From: Shewanella gelidimarina
GTDB lineage: Bacteria; Pseudomonadota; Gammaproteobacteria; Enterobacterales; Shewanellaceae
Assembly (NCBI RefSeq): GCF_023283945.1
Contig: NZ_JAKIKW010000006.1
Span: forward strand, 1-64,000
Direction of reading: 5' to 3'
DNA: 64,000 nucleotides
Of the stretch, positions 63,565-64,000 are shown one piece after another. Within the stretch, counting starts at the first letter, position 1; every line of letters starts with the position of its first letter. Below the pieces are notes generated by a model that made no database searches, was not told the origin of the DNA, and saw nothing but the letters and a program-made list of their open reading frames with translations. Both the position numbers and the translations under genes were made by a program.

Positions 63565-64000
63565 TTGAGCCTTATTAATCCGCTCAATAACACGCAATCT
63601 GCAACAGGCCAGCCACAAAGTGCTAGCACTGTTACGCCGCAAGCTGCGACGCAGACGACGGTACAAAGTAACGCGGTAGCAACGTCGACTCCGACAACGG
63701 GTAATCCGTTTTTAGACAGTTTGCGTTTGCCTGCAGAAAATTCAATACCTGAAGCCAATAGTCAGGACTTATCGCAAGAGGATTTCTTTTCGCTCTTGAG
63801 CCAACAGTTGTCGATGCAAGATCCGTTTAAGCCGGTCGACAATGATCAAATGATCCAACAGATGGCATCGTTCTCGACCGTTGACGGTATTAGCAAGCTT
63901 AACGAAGAGATTGTTAACCTCAATGCGCTAACGACATCAAGCCAAGCCTTGCAAGCGTCAGGTCTGGTTGGGCAAAAAGTACTTATCCCATCCGATACCG
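63565..64000 (+). CDS. flgD: Flagellar hook assembly protein FlgD, cut at the window edge
   Basis: The first 145 codons of flgD lie in the window, with no stop before position 64000. The start is TTG at 63565, with GGAGG 6 nt upstream. The N-terminus is low-complexity and T/Q/S-rich, then the FlgD motif SQEDFFSLLSQQLSMQDPFKPVDN and FSTVDGISKLNEEI, followed by the beginning of the C-terminal beta domain (ASGLVGQKVLIPSDT). It is the hook-capping scaffold. Confidence 0.93.
   Translation, partial: MSLINPLNNTQSATGQPQSASTVTPQAATQTTVQSNAVATSTPTTGNPFLDSLRLPAENSIPEANSQDLSQEDFFSLLSQQLSMQDPFKPVDNDQMIQQMASFSTVDGISKLNEEIVNLNALTTSSQALQASGLVGQKVLIPSDT

Overview
The window looks like a chromosome segment of a marine gammaproteobacterium, very probably Shewanella. 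It has an ompW/metA neighbourhood followed by a seven-gene valine/isoleucine degradation operon, CueR/CopA, a YbiT ABC-F protein, a large secreted metalloprotease and collagenase, and then the flgT/flgOP/flgNMA/cheVR/flgBCD flagellar locus with RpoN- and FliA-type promoters. The Shewanella call rests on remembered gene order and protein resemblance; no database search was run. No transposase, integrase, phage gene or CRISPR array was seen.

Layout. 0-5 kb: a nucleotidyltransferase-like protein; ompW behind near-ideal CRP and FNR sites; an SDR enzyme; a YbaY-like lipoprotein and metA behind a tandem MetJ-type operator, with a hairpin over the metA ribosome binding site; a small lipoprotein. 5-13.3 kb: catabolic operon (thiolase, mmsA, acyl-CoA dehydrogenase, enoyl-CoA hydratase, 3-hydroxyisobutyryl-CoA hydrolase, mmsB, SDR dehydrogenase), closed by a terminator. 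13.4-21 kb: small membrane protein, an S9 peptidase-like lipoprotein lacking its catalytic serine and histidine, cueR/copA, ybiT. 21-37.6 kb: HExxHxxGxxH lipoprotein protease with a beta-barrel partner gene, M17 aminopeptidase, LETM1-like protein, viroplasmin-RNase HI, DUF1415, LysE exporter, M9 collagenase, DUF4136 lipoprotein, DUF2797, and a porin whose leader could form alternative RNA structures.

37.8-42.6 kb is AT-rich accessory DNA: a small hypothetical gene, an aaeXAB-like efflux operon and a decayed chemotaxis-receptor gene. 42.7-54.7 kb is one leftward cluster for a nonulosonic acid (most likely legionaminic acid) and its transfer: 4,6-dehydratase, LegC aminotransferase, NeuC-type hydrolysing epimerase, NeuB-type synthase, NeuD-type acetyltransferase, CBS-nucleotidyltransferase (PtmE-like), Gfo/Idh oxidoreductase, CMP-sugar synthetase, SDR, hexapeptide acyltransferase, Maf-type flagellin glycosyltransferase. 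A -24/-12 (RpoN) promoter candidate precedes it, fitting co-expression with flagella. A tRNA-Arg(CCT) gene separates it from flgT.

55-64 kb is flagellar and chemotaxis: flgT leftward, flgO-flgP rightward, a 723-bp array of about 50 copies of a 14/15-bp unit, then flgN-flgM (own FliA promoter) and flgA leftward, cheV-cheR rightward, and flgB-flgC-flgD behind a consensus RpoN promoter; flgD runs off the right edge. The points most worth a second look are the repeat array, the porin leader, the S9 pseudoenzyme, the MetJ operator/metA hairpin pair, and the RpoN-type promoter of the sugar cluster.
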